Shown one piece after another: positions 6,072 to 12,444 of a stretch of DNA of 12,444 bases (position 1 is its first letter; each line of letters opens with the position of its first letter). Made by a program: the position numbers and the translations under genes. The stretch is taken from the NCBI GenBank assembly GCA_003650185.1, contig QMOF01000044.1, positions 1-12,444 on the forward strand. Direction: 5' to 3'. Below the pieces are notes generated by a model. That model made no database searches and was not told the origin of the DNA. It worked only from the letters and a program-made list of their open reading frames with translations. This stretch comes from Chloroflexota bacterium (GTDB lineage Bacteria > Chloroflexota > Dehalococcoidia > UBA2247 > RBG-13-53-26).

Positions 6072-7094
6072 TCACTTGCTTCCGCTTCCACGAGGCGCAG
6101 TCGGTCTCGCCTGCGCCATACCAGGCTGCCGATCAGGTTGGCCCTCCCAGAGATCGCAGCGCCCACCCCAGCAGGCGACAATCTGGTCGTCCCGGTATAG
6201 CTGCGAGACCTCGCACCCAGCCGGACAAGCACGGCATTCGAAGCACACGGTGCGATAGACTGCTTCGCTTGCCTGAAAGCCGTTGAATTCCGTTTCCTTG
6301 GCTTCGGCCTCCTCGGACTCTTCTTGTGCCAGAAGGGCAGCGCCGGTGGCCCCCATCAACTCGCACCGTGGAGGCACCATCACGTCAACTCCCAGCGCTT
6401 CTTCCAGGGCCCTAACGATACCCCGGTTCAAGGCCACCCCACCCTGAAACACCACCGGGGGCAGAATCTCCTTGCCCAGCGCCACGTTCCCCATGTAGTT
6501 GCGCACCAGGGCCTGGCACAGTCCGTAGAGAATGTCCTCTGTCGGGTAGCCAGCCTGCTGCTTCTGGATCATGTCCGACTGGGCGAAGACAGCGCACCTG
6601 CCCACGATACGGACCGGGTTCCGGCTGTGGACGGCCCGCTGTCCGAAGTCCTCCACGTTTACGTTAAGACGCTGCGCCTGTTGTTCCAGGAAACTGCCAG
6701 TGCCAGCAGCGCAGACCGTGTTCATGCCAAAGTCGGTCACCATGCCGTTCCGCAGGATGATGATCTTGCTGTCCTGTCCCCCGATCTCGATGACGGTCTG
6801 GGCTTCCGGGGCATAGTGAAGTGCGGCCACCGCCTGGCTGGTGATCTCGTTCTTGATCACGTCTGCTCCGACGACGGCCGCTGCCAGTTGACGGCCGCTG
6901 CCGGTGGCACCCACAGCGCGTACTGTGGCGTGCTGCGGAACGTGGTTTGCGATCTGCTTCAACCCCTGCTGTAGCGCGGCCACGGGCTTACCGTGGACGT
7001 GCACGTAGGCAGAGGCCACCACCTCTGCATTGTCGGACAGCAGGACCAGCTTGGTGGCTACTGAGCCTGCGTCAATACCGAGGTAGAGCGTCAC
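6072..7094 (-). CDS. HgdC/BadF-type ATPase, 2-hydroxyacyl-CoA dehydratase activator-like, with Cys-rich C-terminus
   Basis: A 340-residue ASKHA-fold ATPase. Motifs in order: LGIDAGSVATK (phosphate 1, 5-15), IEIGGQDSK (102-110), NTVC128AAGTGSF, GRC167AVFAQSD and FQGGVALNRG (216-225). Cys128 and Cys167 are 39 apart, as are Cys127 and Cys166, which hold the dimer-bridging [4Fe-4S] cluster of Acidaminococcus HgdC. Such proteins drive an electron into a partner dehydratase or reductase at the cost of ATP. Residues 280-315 form an extra tail with C284, C287, C290, C294, C308 and C313, which may bind another metal cluster. The start is GTG at 7094 with GAGG 6 bases upstream. No HgdA/B-type partner is in the window. 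An intrinsic terminator lies 26 bases before the start codon, suggesting attenuation. Confidence 0.88.
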   Translation of the reverse strand: MTLYLGIDAGSVATKLVLLSDNAEVVASAYVHVHGKPVAALQQGLKQIANHVPQHATVRAVGATGSGRQLAAAVVGADVIKNEITSQAVAALHYAPEAQTVIEIGGQDSKIIILRNGMVTDFGMNTVCAAGTGSFLEQQAQRLNVNVEDFGQRAVHSRNPVRIVGRCAVFAQSDMIQKQQAGYPTEDILYGLCQALVRNYMGNVALGKEILPPVVFQGGVALNRGIVRALEEALGVDVMVPPRCELMGATGAALLAQEESEEAEAKETEFNGFQASEAVYRTVCFECRACPAGCEVSQLYRDDQIVACWGGRCDLWEGQPDRQPGMAQARPTAPRGSGSK

Positions 7095-7120
7095 TTCAGT
7101 CCTCGGGCAAATGGGCGATC

Positions 7121-7146
7121 AAAAGAAAGACTGCCCGGATGGGCAG
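7121..7146 (-). terminator. Intrinsic terminator or attenuator just upstream of the activator gene
   Basis: The minus strand reads CTGCCC-ATCC-GGGCAG (7146-7131), followed by TCTTTCTTTT (7130-7121). It is 26 bases from the GTG start of the activator and about 180 bases past the zinc-ribbon stop codon. No promoter fits between it and the activator start, so it either limits readthrough or is part of a regulated leader. Confidence 0.65.
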
Positions 7147-7323
7147 CGCTTTGGGAGCAATCTACCAGGTCGACCTGCGGCGGCTTTCTTTCTCATGGCT
7201 AGCCGAAGACACAGAAGACCCTCCGGCCAGCACACCAGGAAATCCCTTGGCGGGAGAATAGCATCGAGAGGAAGCCAATCTGGCCCGTGGCTAGAACGCT
7301 TATCCGTCCCCTTGGTGTAGTAA
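7147..7323 (-). promoter_or_regulatory. Leader/intergenic region with palindromes ahead of the activator
   Basis: No gene is seen here. A perfect 12-bp palindrome, CAGGTCGACCTG, lies at 7166-7177. CTTTCTTT at 7184-7191 is complementary to AAAGAAAG at 7122-7129, the terminator's U-tract on the minus strand, so the upstream copy could pair with it and act as an antiterminator. No good sigma70 promoter was found. Confidence 0.35.
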
Positions 7324-7563
7324 CTAAGCCTCGACGCGGAGACCCTTGGCCTCGACAGGCTCTAACTTCCAGATCTTCTCCTCCTGGGCGTCGACATAGT
7401 AGTCTATGACTTTGCCGCAGTCCACGCACCTTGCTGGTATTCTTCCTTTGAAGGTGCTGGCTACCGTACCCAAGAGTAGACCGCCCTGGGTAGCATAGCA
7501 CTCGGGGCAGGGGCCAACAATATGCAAATTACCCGCTCCGCACACGAGCCAACGCAGGTTCAT
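7324..7563 (-). CDS. Small zinc-ribbon protein
   Basis: A 79-residue protein of unknown function. C19-P-E-C22 and C46-V-D-C49-G are separated by 23 residues, a classic zinc-ribbon pattern, with one more cysteine at position 8. It has no signal peptide or membrane segment. The ATG at 7563 was chosen because GGGAGG lies 5 bases upstream and because the predicted transcript start (about 7596) is downstream of the alternative in-frame ATG at 7617. It might bind nucleic acid or deliver metal, but nothing in the sequence decides this. Its transcript may read on into the activator gene through the leader terminator. The protein was not recognised as a named family. Confidence 0.65.
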   Translation of the reverse strand: MNLRWLVCGAGNLHIVGPCPECYATQGGLLLGTVASTFKGRIPARCVDCGKVIDYYVDAQEEKIWKLEPVEAKGLRVEA

Positions 7564-7602
7564 TTGGACCTCCCTCTTCTTCTTCATTTTAGTTTTCTGC
7601 AT

Positions 7603-7631
7603 AGTATAATGCGCCATTCAGGTTATGGCAA
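7603..7631 (-). promoter_or_regulatory. Sigma70-type promoter of the zinc-ribbon gene
   Basis: The minus strand has TTGCCA (7631-7626), a 17-bp spacer and TATACT (7608-7603), each 5/6 to consensus. The -35 overlaps the last codons of the M20 gene. The predicted start near 7596 leaves about 33 bases before the ATG. Confidence 0.65.
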
Positions 7632-8855
7632 CCCCCTTTCCTTGTACTTGGAAAAGTCGTCTTTGACTTTCTCCAGCAAGTGACGGTTTGCCAGAAGGTC
7701 GGTGGCAGTCAGGGCCAAAGCCTTGGCCCCTTCCAGCAGTGCCTGATGACCTGCTTCCGAGGCGGCTGCCGCAGCGAACTCGGGCGAATGCTCCAGCACG
7801 TGCGGAGGGGCAATGGCCACTATGGGATGTATGCTGGGGACCACCTGGCTCACGTTACCCATATCCGTGCTGCCAACGGCTCGCTCGGGATCGAAAGGAT
7901 CTACTTTTCGTCCCAAAGTCCCCATGTTCTGAGTGAAAAGCTCGGCCAGGACTGCATTGCTCTGCAACGGCGCGTAGGTCACGTTCCCCCACTTGTGCTC
8001 GAAGCGGGCTCCCGTGGCCGCTGAGGCGCCCACGAAACAGTTCAGGACCTTTTCCTTAAGAACCTTCAGGTACTCTTCATCCTCGGCGCGCACCAGGAAC
8101 AAGCCGCTACTGTAGGCAGGGACTATATTGGCTGCCTCGCCACCGCTGGTGATAATACCATGAACGCGGCTCCGCTCTTTAATGTGCTGGCGCAAGGAGT
8201 TGACATTATTGAAAGCCAGAATGAGGGCCTCCAGGGCGTTGATGCCCTGGTGAGGGCTGCCTGCGGCATGGGCTGCCTTGCCGAAGAACTCCACCTCCAA
8301 CGACACGCAGGCTAGCGCTGTGGGGGCAACGATGTTCCTGGTACCGGGATGTATCATCATTGCGGCATCCAGCCCGGTGAAGGCGCCTGCCGCTACCATG
8401 GTCTCCTTACACCCGTACAGTTCCTCGCCGGGGGTGCCGATGACCAGCACGGTCCCTCCTGCTTCGTTGATGGCTGACCTGGTGCCCACCGCAGCGCCCA
8501 GAGCAGCTGCGGCGATGATGTTGTGTCCGCAGGCGTGGCCCAGTCCGGGCAGGGCGTCGTACTCGGCAATGAAGGCGATGGCTGGAGTTCCTTGACCATA
8601 GCTCGCTCTGAAGGCCGTGGGCAGCCCGCAGATGCCCGCTTCCACGTCAAAGCCCTTGCCTCGCAGATACTCGACCAATCGTGCCGCGCTCTCTACCTCC
8701 TGAAGGGAGACCTCGGGATTGGCGTGTATCTTCAGGCTTAGCTCGACGATTTCGTCAGAGTGAGCGTCGATAGTCTCCAGGACTAGCTTCTTCAGGTCTT
8801 CTATGCTTGTCTGCAAGGCCCTGCCATTATAGCTGAAGGTGGCGCTCAAATCCAA
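7623..8855 (-). CDS. M20 family metallopeptidase/amidohydrolase (AbgB-like)
   Basis: A 410-residue, full-length M20 enzyme that probably cleaves an amide bond in an acylated amino acid or aminobenzoyl-glutamate-like compound. Visible metal and catalytic residues: HAC109GH111N, PGE144E145, H169PG, AAH196A, and EH356SPEF near the end. The dimerisation (lid) domain lies about 180-300 and includes SGGEAANIVPA. The CGHN pattern points to the M20D/AbgB-type branch. The start is unclear. Codon 1 is TTG at 8855 with no ribosome site, and an in-frame stop lies a few codons upstream. A TATAAT at 8831-8826 lies inside this N-terminus, making the TTG at 8816 (codon 14) a realistic start that also fits the usual length before the first helix. 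It appears to be transcribed alone. Confidence 0.88.
   Translation of the reverse strand: MDLSATFSYNGRALQTSIEDLKKLVLETIDAHSDEIVELSLKIHANPEVSLQEVESAARLVEYLRGKGFDVEAGICGLPTAFRASYGQGTPAIAFIAEYDALPGLGHACGHNIIAAAALGAAVGTRSAINEAGGTVLVIGTPGEELYGCKETMVAAGAFTGLDAAMMIHPGTRNIVAPTALACVSLEVEFFGKAAHAAGSPHQGINALEALILAFNNVNSLRQHIKERSRVHGIITSGGEAANIVPAYSSGLFLVRAEDEEYLKVLKEKVLNCFVGASAATGARFEHKWGNVTYAPLQSNAVLAELFTQNMGTLGRKVDPFDPERAVGSTDMGNVSQVVPSIHPIVAIAPPHVLEHSPEFAAAAASEAGHQALLEGAKALALTATDLLANRHLLEKVKDDFSKYKERGLP
8826..8831 (-). promoter_or_regulatory. Possible -10 element for the M20 gene
   Basis: TATAAT on the minus strand, with only a weak TTGGAT 18 bp upstream. If real, transcription starts near 8819 and the TTG at 8816 would be the start codon of an almost leaderless message. 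Confidence 0.3.
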
Positions 8856-8943
8856 GGGTGCGAAGTGGGCTTAGTGGCAGGGCTGAACCGGCTGGGGCAG
8901 TTGAGCTGTTTCCGTCCACCTGCCAGACAGCGCCAGGTGGCAC

Positions 8944-8994
8944 CCTGAGCGCAGCGAAGGGTCTACGTTGCTGAGGTCCTTCGCCGCGCTCAGG
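8944..8994. repeat. Long palindromic intergenic repeat (REP/MITE-like)
   Basis: CCTGAGCGCAGCGAAGG (8944-8960) pairs with CCTTCGCCGCGCTCAGG (8978-8994) at 16 of 17 positions around a 17-base loop. The outer right flank continues as ATGACG. From memory, motifs of the CCTGAGCG...CGAAGG type recur as dispersed palindromes in many environmental bacterial genomes, including Chloroflexota. Only one copy lies in this window. Confidence 0.6.
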
Positions 8995-9018
8995 ATGACG
9001 TAGTGACAGTATTAGATG

Positions 9019-9043
9019 CCCGTCAAGCCGCGGGCCTGACGGG
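9019..9043. repeat. Hairpin CCCGTCA...TGACGGG
   Basis: CCCGTCA (9019-9025) pairs with TGACGGG (9037-9043). After one mismatch, GCC pairs with GGC around a GCG loop, giving an almost perfect 25-base hairpin. No T-run follows on either strand, so it is not a simple terminator. Confidence 0.5.
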
Positions 9044-9060
9044 GCGTTGGCTGGACGGCT

Positions 9061-9106
9061 CCGGCAGTGGTAGGTGGACTCGGCCCACCAATCCGCTGGC
9101 TGCCGG
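9061..9106. repeat. Nested inverted repeat, possible structured RNA element
   Basis: The outer arms CCGGCAG (9061-9067) and CTGCCGG (9100-9106) enclose the inner arms GGTGG (9073-9077) and CCACC (9085-9089), with a 7-base loop. A two-tier stem such as this is compatible with a folded RNA on either strand. Identity is unknown. Confidence 0.4.
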
Positions 9107-9247
9107 GGTGGAAAGGCTCCGGGTCGGGGGGTGTAACCAACACCCAGACAAAGACCTGGTTGCTGTGTAACACTTCAGCTTACCCAACCTGGATTTTTGC
9201 AGCGAGGTAACCGGGGTCTTCCCGTTTTGGCCGGTCAAGGTTATAAT

Positions 9248-9706
9248 ATGCTAACCATGCGAGTAGTCTTTCTGGAAAATGTACCCAACGTAGCGAGGGC
9301 GGGAGAGGAGAAGGAGGTAGCTGACGGCTATGGCAGGAACTTCCTGCTACCCAGGAAACTCGCTTTGCTGGCTACACCCTCTGCCCGGAGGGCGGCCGAG
9401 CTGGAGGTGCGGAAGCGCCAGGAAAGGCAAGAGCGCTTTGCCGCGGAGCTGGGCATCCTGGCTCAGCAACTGGAAGGTCACGTTCTTACCTTCAAGGCGA
9501 AGGTGGTGGAGGAGGAGCGGCTCTACGGCTCCATCAGGGACAGCAACATCGCTGAGGAGCTGAGCCGGCTGACTGGGCTGGAGATCGAGCGGAAGCAGGT
9601 CGAGCTTGAGGAACCTATCCGTCAACTGGGTGAGTATGAGGTAACTGTCAGGTTTGGCAAAGACCTGGCCGCCACCATAAAGGTAATCGTCGCCCAGGAG
9701 GAGTAG
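9248..9706 (+). CDS. rplI: Large ribosomal subunit protein bL9
   Basis: A 152-residue bL9. The N-terminal domain has the family pattern MRVVFLENVPNVARAGEEKEV and ADGYGRNFLLPRKLA. It is followed by a long charged connecting helix (about 48-75) rich in Arg, Glu and Gln, and a C-terminal domain beginning near LEGHVLTFKAKV and ending VRFGKDLAATIKVIV. bL9 sits at the base of the L1 stalk on 23S rRNA. The start at 9248 was chosen because AAGG lies 7 bases upstream. ATG 9257 would give exactly 149 residues, the common length, and fits a near-leaderless start after TATAAT at 9242-9247. rpsF, ssb and rpsR, its usual neighbours elsewhere, are not upstream. dnaB follows after one base. Confidence 0.95.
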   Translation: MLTMRVVFLENVPNVARAGEEKEVADGYGRNFLLPRKLALLATPSARRAAELEVRKRQERQERFAAELGILAQQLEGHVLTFKAKVVEEERLYGSIRDSNIAEELSRLTGLEIERKQVELEEPIRQLGEYEVTVRFGKDLAATIKVIVAQEE

Positions 9707-9707
9707 C

Positions 9708-11120
9708 TTGGGGGACAACGAGAGATTGCCTCCTCACAACATTGAGGCGGAAGAGGCGGTGATCGGCTCGGTGCTCATTGACCCGGACGCAATCCTCACC
9801 ATCTGCGATTTCCTCAAGCCCGAGGCCTTCTACCGCGAACAGAACAGGTGGGTCTATCAGGCTTGTCTTTCTCTTTACCAGAGGGAAGGCAAAAAGGAAG
9901 ACATAGACCAGATCACGGTAGCCCAGGAGCTGGCCAGGCAGGGGAAGCTGGAGGTGGTGGGAGGGCTAGGTTATCTCAGTCACCTCGTCTCCGTGGTGCC
10001 CACATCAGTCCACGTTGAGCACTACGCAGAGATAGTGCATCGGCTCTGGGTATCGCGCCAGCTTATTGCCGCCGCAGCGCAGATTGCAGCCATCGGCTAT
10101 GAAGCGGACCCGGACGTGGAGGGTTCTCTCAGCCGGGCGGAGGACGTCCTCTATCGGTTGCATCGAGGCGAAAGCCGCCGCGACTTCGTCCATATCCGCA
10201 GTGTCATGGACGACTACTTTGAAGGGCCGGACTCAGCACTCTCTGCTGCAGGTGAGGCTGGACGTCTTCCTCACGTGTTGACTGGGTTTGCCGGGCTGGA
10301 TGAGCTTCTTGGCGGCTTGCAGCGTTCCGACATGGTTATTCTGGCGGCGAGGACGAGCCTGGGCAAGTCGAGCCTGGCGTTGAACATCGCTAGGAACGCG
10401 GCCGTTGAGCAGGGGGCGTGCGTTGCCATCTTCAGCCTCGAGATGTCCAAGGAGCAGGTAGTACAGCGTCTTCTGGCCAGTGAGGCAGAAGTGGACTTGC
10501 AACGCATCAAGAACCGACGCTACGGCGTAGTGGAACAGGAATGCGTGAACGAAGCGGCTGGAATTCTCTCCCAGGCGCCTATATACGTGGACGACTCACC
10601 ACTCCTGAGGGTGGTGGAGATGCGGAGCAAGGCACGACGCCTGAACTACGAACGGGGCGTCGATCTCATCGTGGTCGATTACCTTCAGCTTATCCGGAGC
10701 GACGTCAGAACGGAGAACAAGGTCCAGGAGATCAGCGAAATCTCGCGCTCCCTCAAGGCGCTGGCACGCGAGCTGGACGTCCCTGTCCTGGCGTTGTCAC
10801 AGCTCAGCCGGGCTGTGGAGTCACGCACGCCCCCGGTGCCGCAGCTACCAGACTTGCGAGAGAGCGGCAGCATCGAGCAGGATGCCGACGTAGTCATGTT
10901 CATCTACCGGGAGGACGTGTACTACAAGAAAGAGGAGTGGGAGAGGCAGTACCCCGACAGGCAATACCCTGAAGGACTGGCCACCATAAAGGTGGCTAAA
11001 CACCGGAATGGTCCGACGGCCGATCGGGTGCTAAGGTTCCGGCAGAATATCGTGAAGTTTGAAAGCGTCCCGGAGGAAGAGGACATTGAGCAACCGGCCC
11101 TTCCCAGGTTTTCCGGCTAA
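9708..11120 (+). CDS. dnaB: Replicative DNA helicase DnaB
   Basis: A 470-residue hexameric 5'-3' helicase of the replication fork. The N-terminal domain starts PPHNIEAEEAVIGSVL, where DnaG primase normally binds. The RecA-like C-terminal domain has Walker A AARTSLGKSS (213-222; Lys220), FSLEMS with Glu245, Walker B LIVVDYLQLI (Asp324), an ALSQLSRAVE loop, DLRESGSIEQDADVV (382-396), and KHRNGPT with the arginine finger region (431-437). The Walker A has Thr-Ser-Leu where Pro-Ser-Met is more usual, but the key Gly-Lys-Ser remains. No intein is present. The start is TTG at 9708, with AGGAGG 6 bases before it and inside the end of rplI, so translation is coupled. Confidence 0.96.
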   Translation: MGDNERLPPHNIEAEEAVIGSVLIDPDAILTICDFLKPEAFYREQNRWVYQACLSLYQREGKKEDIDQITVAQELARQGKLEVVGGLGYLSHLVSVVPTSVHVEHYAEIVHRLWVSRQLIAAAAQIAAIGYEADPDVEGSLSRAEDVLYRLHRGESRRDFVHIRSVMDDYFEGPDSALSAAGEAGRLPHVLTGFAGLDELLGGLQRSDMVILAARTSLGKSSLALNIARNAAVEQGACVAIFSLEMSKEQVVQRLLASEAEVDLQRIKNRRYGVVEQECVNEAAGILSQAPIYVDDSPLLRVVEMRSKARRLNYERGVDLIVVDYLQLIRSDVRTENKVQEISEISRSLKALARELDVPVLALSQLSRAVESRTPPVPQLPDLRESGSIEQDADVVMFIYREDVYYKKEEWERQYPDRQYPEGLATIKVAKHRNGPTADRVLRFRQNIVKFESVPEEEDIEQPALPRFSG

Positions 11121-11799
11121 ACAGAGCTTCACCCCGCTCCCAAACCTGTTCTTTGCCAGGCTGCTCCCTGAGATAGATAACCTGGCGGAGCTCAAGCTTA
11201 TCGTCCATGTGTTCTGGCGCCTGTACCAGAAACGGGGCGCGCTGAAATTCGTGACGCGCAGAGAGCTTGCAGCCGACAAGCCGCTAATGGAGGGATTGGC
11301 TGCCTCGGGGGACGGTGCTGAAGTGTTGGGGCATGCCCTGGCAGCGGCTGTAGAGCGCGGCGTGCTTCTCCACTTGAGGGTTGAAAACGGCGGACGGGAA
11401 GAGGATGTCTACCTGGTGAACACGGAGGCCAACAGGGCGGCTGTCTTCAGGTTGCAGAACGGTGAGATGTCTTTGGGCGCGCTGCCCGAGCTCCAGCCGT
11501 ACGTCAAGGCAGACAGACCCAATATTTTCACATTGTACGAGCAGAACGTAGGGCTTCTTACCCCGATGATTGCCGACGAACTGAGGGAAGCAGAGCAGTT
11601 CTACCCTGCATCGTGGATCGAAGACGCTTTCAGAGAAGCTGTCAGTCTGAACAAGCGGAGCTGGAGGTATGTCTCGCGCATCCTGGAGCGCTGGGCGTCG
11701 GAAGGCAAGCAAGATGGAGAGTCTGGGAGAGATTCTAAGAAGAGAAAAGACCCTGGCCGTTACGTCAAGGGAAAGTACGGGCACGTCGTCGTACGCTGA
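11086..11799 (+). CDS. DnaD-domain primosome-like replication protein
   Basis: A 237-residue protein. The N-terminal part (about 1-110) looks like a winged-helix region and begins FPGFP...TPLPNLFFARLLPEID. The C-terminal DnaD/DnaB_2 domain covers about 146-206 (PNIFTLYEQNVGLLTP ... WRYVSRILERW), followed by a basic tail. In Firmicutes, DnaD and DnaB proteins remodel DNA and help load the helicase; a similar job is inferred here from its place between helicase and loader. The start is TTG at 11086, because GGAGG lies 9 bases upstream. An earlier TTG at 11059 has no ribosome site. It overlaps the end of dnaB by 35 bases and the next gene by 86 bases, so the three are translationally linked. Confidence 0.88.
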   Translation: MSNRPFPGFPAKQSFTPLPNLFFARLLPEIDNLAELKLIVHVFWRLYQKRGALKFVTRRELAADKPLMEGLAASGDGAEVLGHALAAAVERGVLLHLRVENGGREEDVYLVNTEANRAAVFRLQNGEMSLGALPELQPYVKADRPNIFTLYEQNVGLLTPMIADELREAEQFYPASWIEDAFREAVSLNKRSWRYVSRILERWASEGKQDGESGRDSKKRKDPGRYVKGKYGHVVVR

Positions 11800-12444
11800 G
11801 CCCACACCGGAGGCTCCGCCGTGCCCCCGCTGCAAAGGGGCAGGCTTTGTCCATCCACGGCTGCCTTCGGGCTGCCCCGACTACAGCACCGTGGTGCCCT
11901 GCCAGTGTACTCAGGCGAGATTGGAAGAGAACCGCCTGGCCCGCCTCCAGCGCTATAGCAACCTGGGGCCCTTGACTGGCCTCACCTTTGACAATTTGAC
12001 ACTCCAGGGCAGGAGTGGTGACCCGGTCAACCAGGAGAGGTTTCTCCGCGCCCGACGGGCGGCCGTCAGCTTTGCCCAGGACCCTCAAGGTTGGCTGGTG
12101 TTCGTGGGGCCGAGCGGCTGCGGTAAGACGCATCTGGCGGCTGCCATTGCCAACCAGCTTCTTTCCCGCGGTATCCCGGCCTTTTTCGTTGGCGTACCCG
12201 ATCTGCTTGACCACCTGCGCTCCACTTTCGGCCCCAACAGCGCGATTACCTATGATGAGCTTTCCGAGCAGGTGCGCTCCTCGCCGGTACTGATACTGGA
12301 TGATCTGGGGACTCAGGCGGCCACGCCGTGGGCCCAGGAGAAGCTGTTCCAGATCATCAATCATCGGTTCGAGGCCCGGTTGCCTACCGTGGTCAACCTA
12401 GCTGCGGGCGTTTTTCTGGAGGGACTGGAGGAGCGCTGGTACAC
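11714..12444 (+). CDS. DnaC/DnaI-type helicase loader ATPase with N-terminal zinc motif (partial)
   Basis: The first 243 codons of an AAA+ ATPase that is cut by the window end. A cysteine motif C37PRC40KGAG followed by C54, C63 and C65 suggests a zinc finger of the DnaI-type. The AAA+ core has Walker A VGPSGCGKTH (131-140; Lys138) and Walker B VLILDDLG (192-199; Asp196-Asp197), with a sensor-1 candidate Asn228 in TVVNLAAG. Loaders of this type place DnaB on single-stranded DNA using ATP. The start is ATG 11714, with GGAAGG 8 bases upstream. It overlaps the DnaD-domain gene by 86 bases in another frame. The C-terminal end (sensor 2) is outside the window. Confidence 0.9.
   Translation, partial: MESLGEILRREKTLAVTSRESTGTSSYAEPTPEAPPCPRCKGAGFVHPRLPSGCPDYSTVVPCQCTQARLEENRLARLQRYSNLGPLTGLTFDNLTLQGRSGDPVNQERFLRARRAAVSFAQDPQGWLVFVGPSGCGKTHLAAAIANQLLSRGIPAFFVGVPDLLDHLRSTFGPNSAITYDELSEQVRSSPVLILDDLGTQAATPWAQEKLFQIINHRFEARLPTVVNLAAGVFLEGLEERWY

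Larger units (their letters stand above)
8856..9247. other. Palindrome-rich intergenic region between M20 gene and rplI
   Basis: These 392 bases hold no convincing gene. They hold a row of inverted repeats: CCACCTG/CAGGTGG (8916-8940), the long repeat at 8941-9000, CCCGTCA/TGACGGG (9019-9043), a nested CCGGCAG/CTGCCGG with inner GGTGG/CCACC (9061-9106), and GGGTGT/ACACCC (9129-9145). They may include a structured RNA or the leader of rplI. No known riboswitch class was recognised with confidence. TATAAT at 9242-9247 is a possible -10 for rplI, but no good -35 is seen. Confidence 0.55.

Noticed and set aside
9001..9200. Cobalamin or other riboswitch, RNase P RNA, tmRNA or SRP RNA
   Set aside because: Some short words look similar, but no class-defining core could be matched on either strand, so only a generic structured region is reported.
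9210..9229. Terminator-like CGGG-gtctt-CCCG followed by TTTT before rplI
   Set aside because: The stem is only four to five base pairs and the T-run is short; too weak to call.
11284..12364. Minus-strand frames opposite the DnaD-domain and loader genes
   Set aside because: Both overlap genes with clear domain evidence on the plus strand and lack start signals.
1..12444. CRISPR arrays, tRNA genes, intact insertion sequences, prophage genes
   Set aside because: No regularly spaced repeats, cloverleaf patterns, transposase or phage motifs were seen on reading.

Overview
The window looks like a chromosomal segment of a moderately GC-rich anaerobic bacterium. The best guess is a member of the Chloroflexota (Dehalococcoidia-like). 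That guess rests on recalled gene style: a bL9, DnaB, DnaD-domain and DnaC-like loader run with TTG starts, a glycyl radical enzyme, a 2-hydroxyacyl-CoA-dehydratase-type activator, and a palindromic repeat family. It was not confirmed by any search. No tRNA, rRNA, CRISPR array or intact transposon was recognised.

Layout. (1) 1-440 (-): start of a secreted LamG/concanavalin-like protein, cut by the window edge, with an extended -10 promoter. (2) 625-1179 (-): cysteine-rich YkgJ-like protein. (3) 1236-4747 (-): a well-delimited transcription unit. It has a sigma70-type promoter (TTGAGA-N17-TATACT), an 800-aa glycyl radical enzyme, a 304-aa amidohydrolase-2 family protein and a rho-independent terminator. 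(4) 4930-5712 (+): enoyl-CoA hydratase/isomerase, divergent from unit 3. (5) 5724-7631 (-): thioredoxin-like protein and HgdC-type ATPase activator, preceded by a leader with an intrinsic terminator just before the activator, and by a small zinc-ribbon protein with its own promoter. (6) 7623-8855 (-): M20 amidohydrolase. (7) 8856-9247: a palindrome-rich intergenic region. (8) 9248-12444 (+): tightly packed or overlapping rplI, dnaB, DnaD-domain and DnaC-like genes, the last cut by the window edge.

How the genes may work together. Region 8 is housekeeping DNA-replication machinery: helicase, a primosome-like DnaD protein and a loader ATPase. The left two thirds carries oxygen-sensitive and CoA-linked metabolism. 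The glycyl radical enzyme keeps its catalytic Cys444 and radical Gly775, but its Cys loop (NCMSW) lacks the C-x-E glutamate of the diol-dehydratase/choline-lyase type. Its partner amidohydrolase appears to have lost the N-terminal HxH and the late Asp metal ligands. This two-gene unit is the best candidate for an undescribed system, and its substrate cannot be read from sequence. The HgdC-like activator is an orphan here, with no HgdA/HgdB dehydratase alongside it, and it carries an extra C-terminal cysteine-rich tail.
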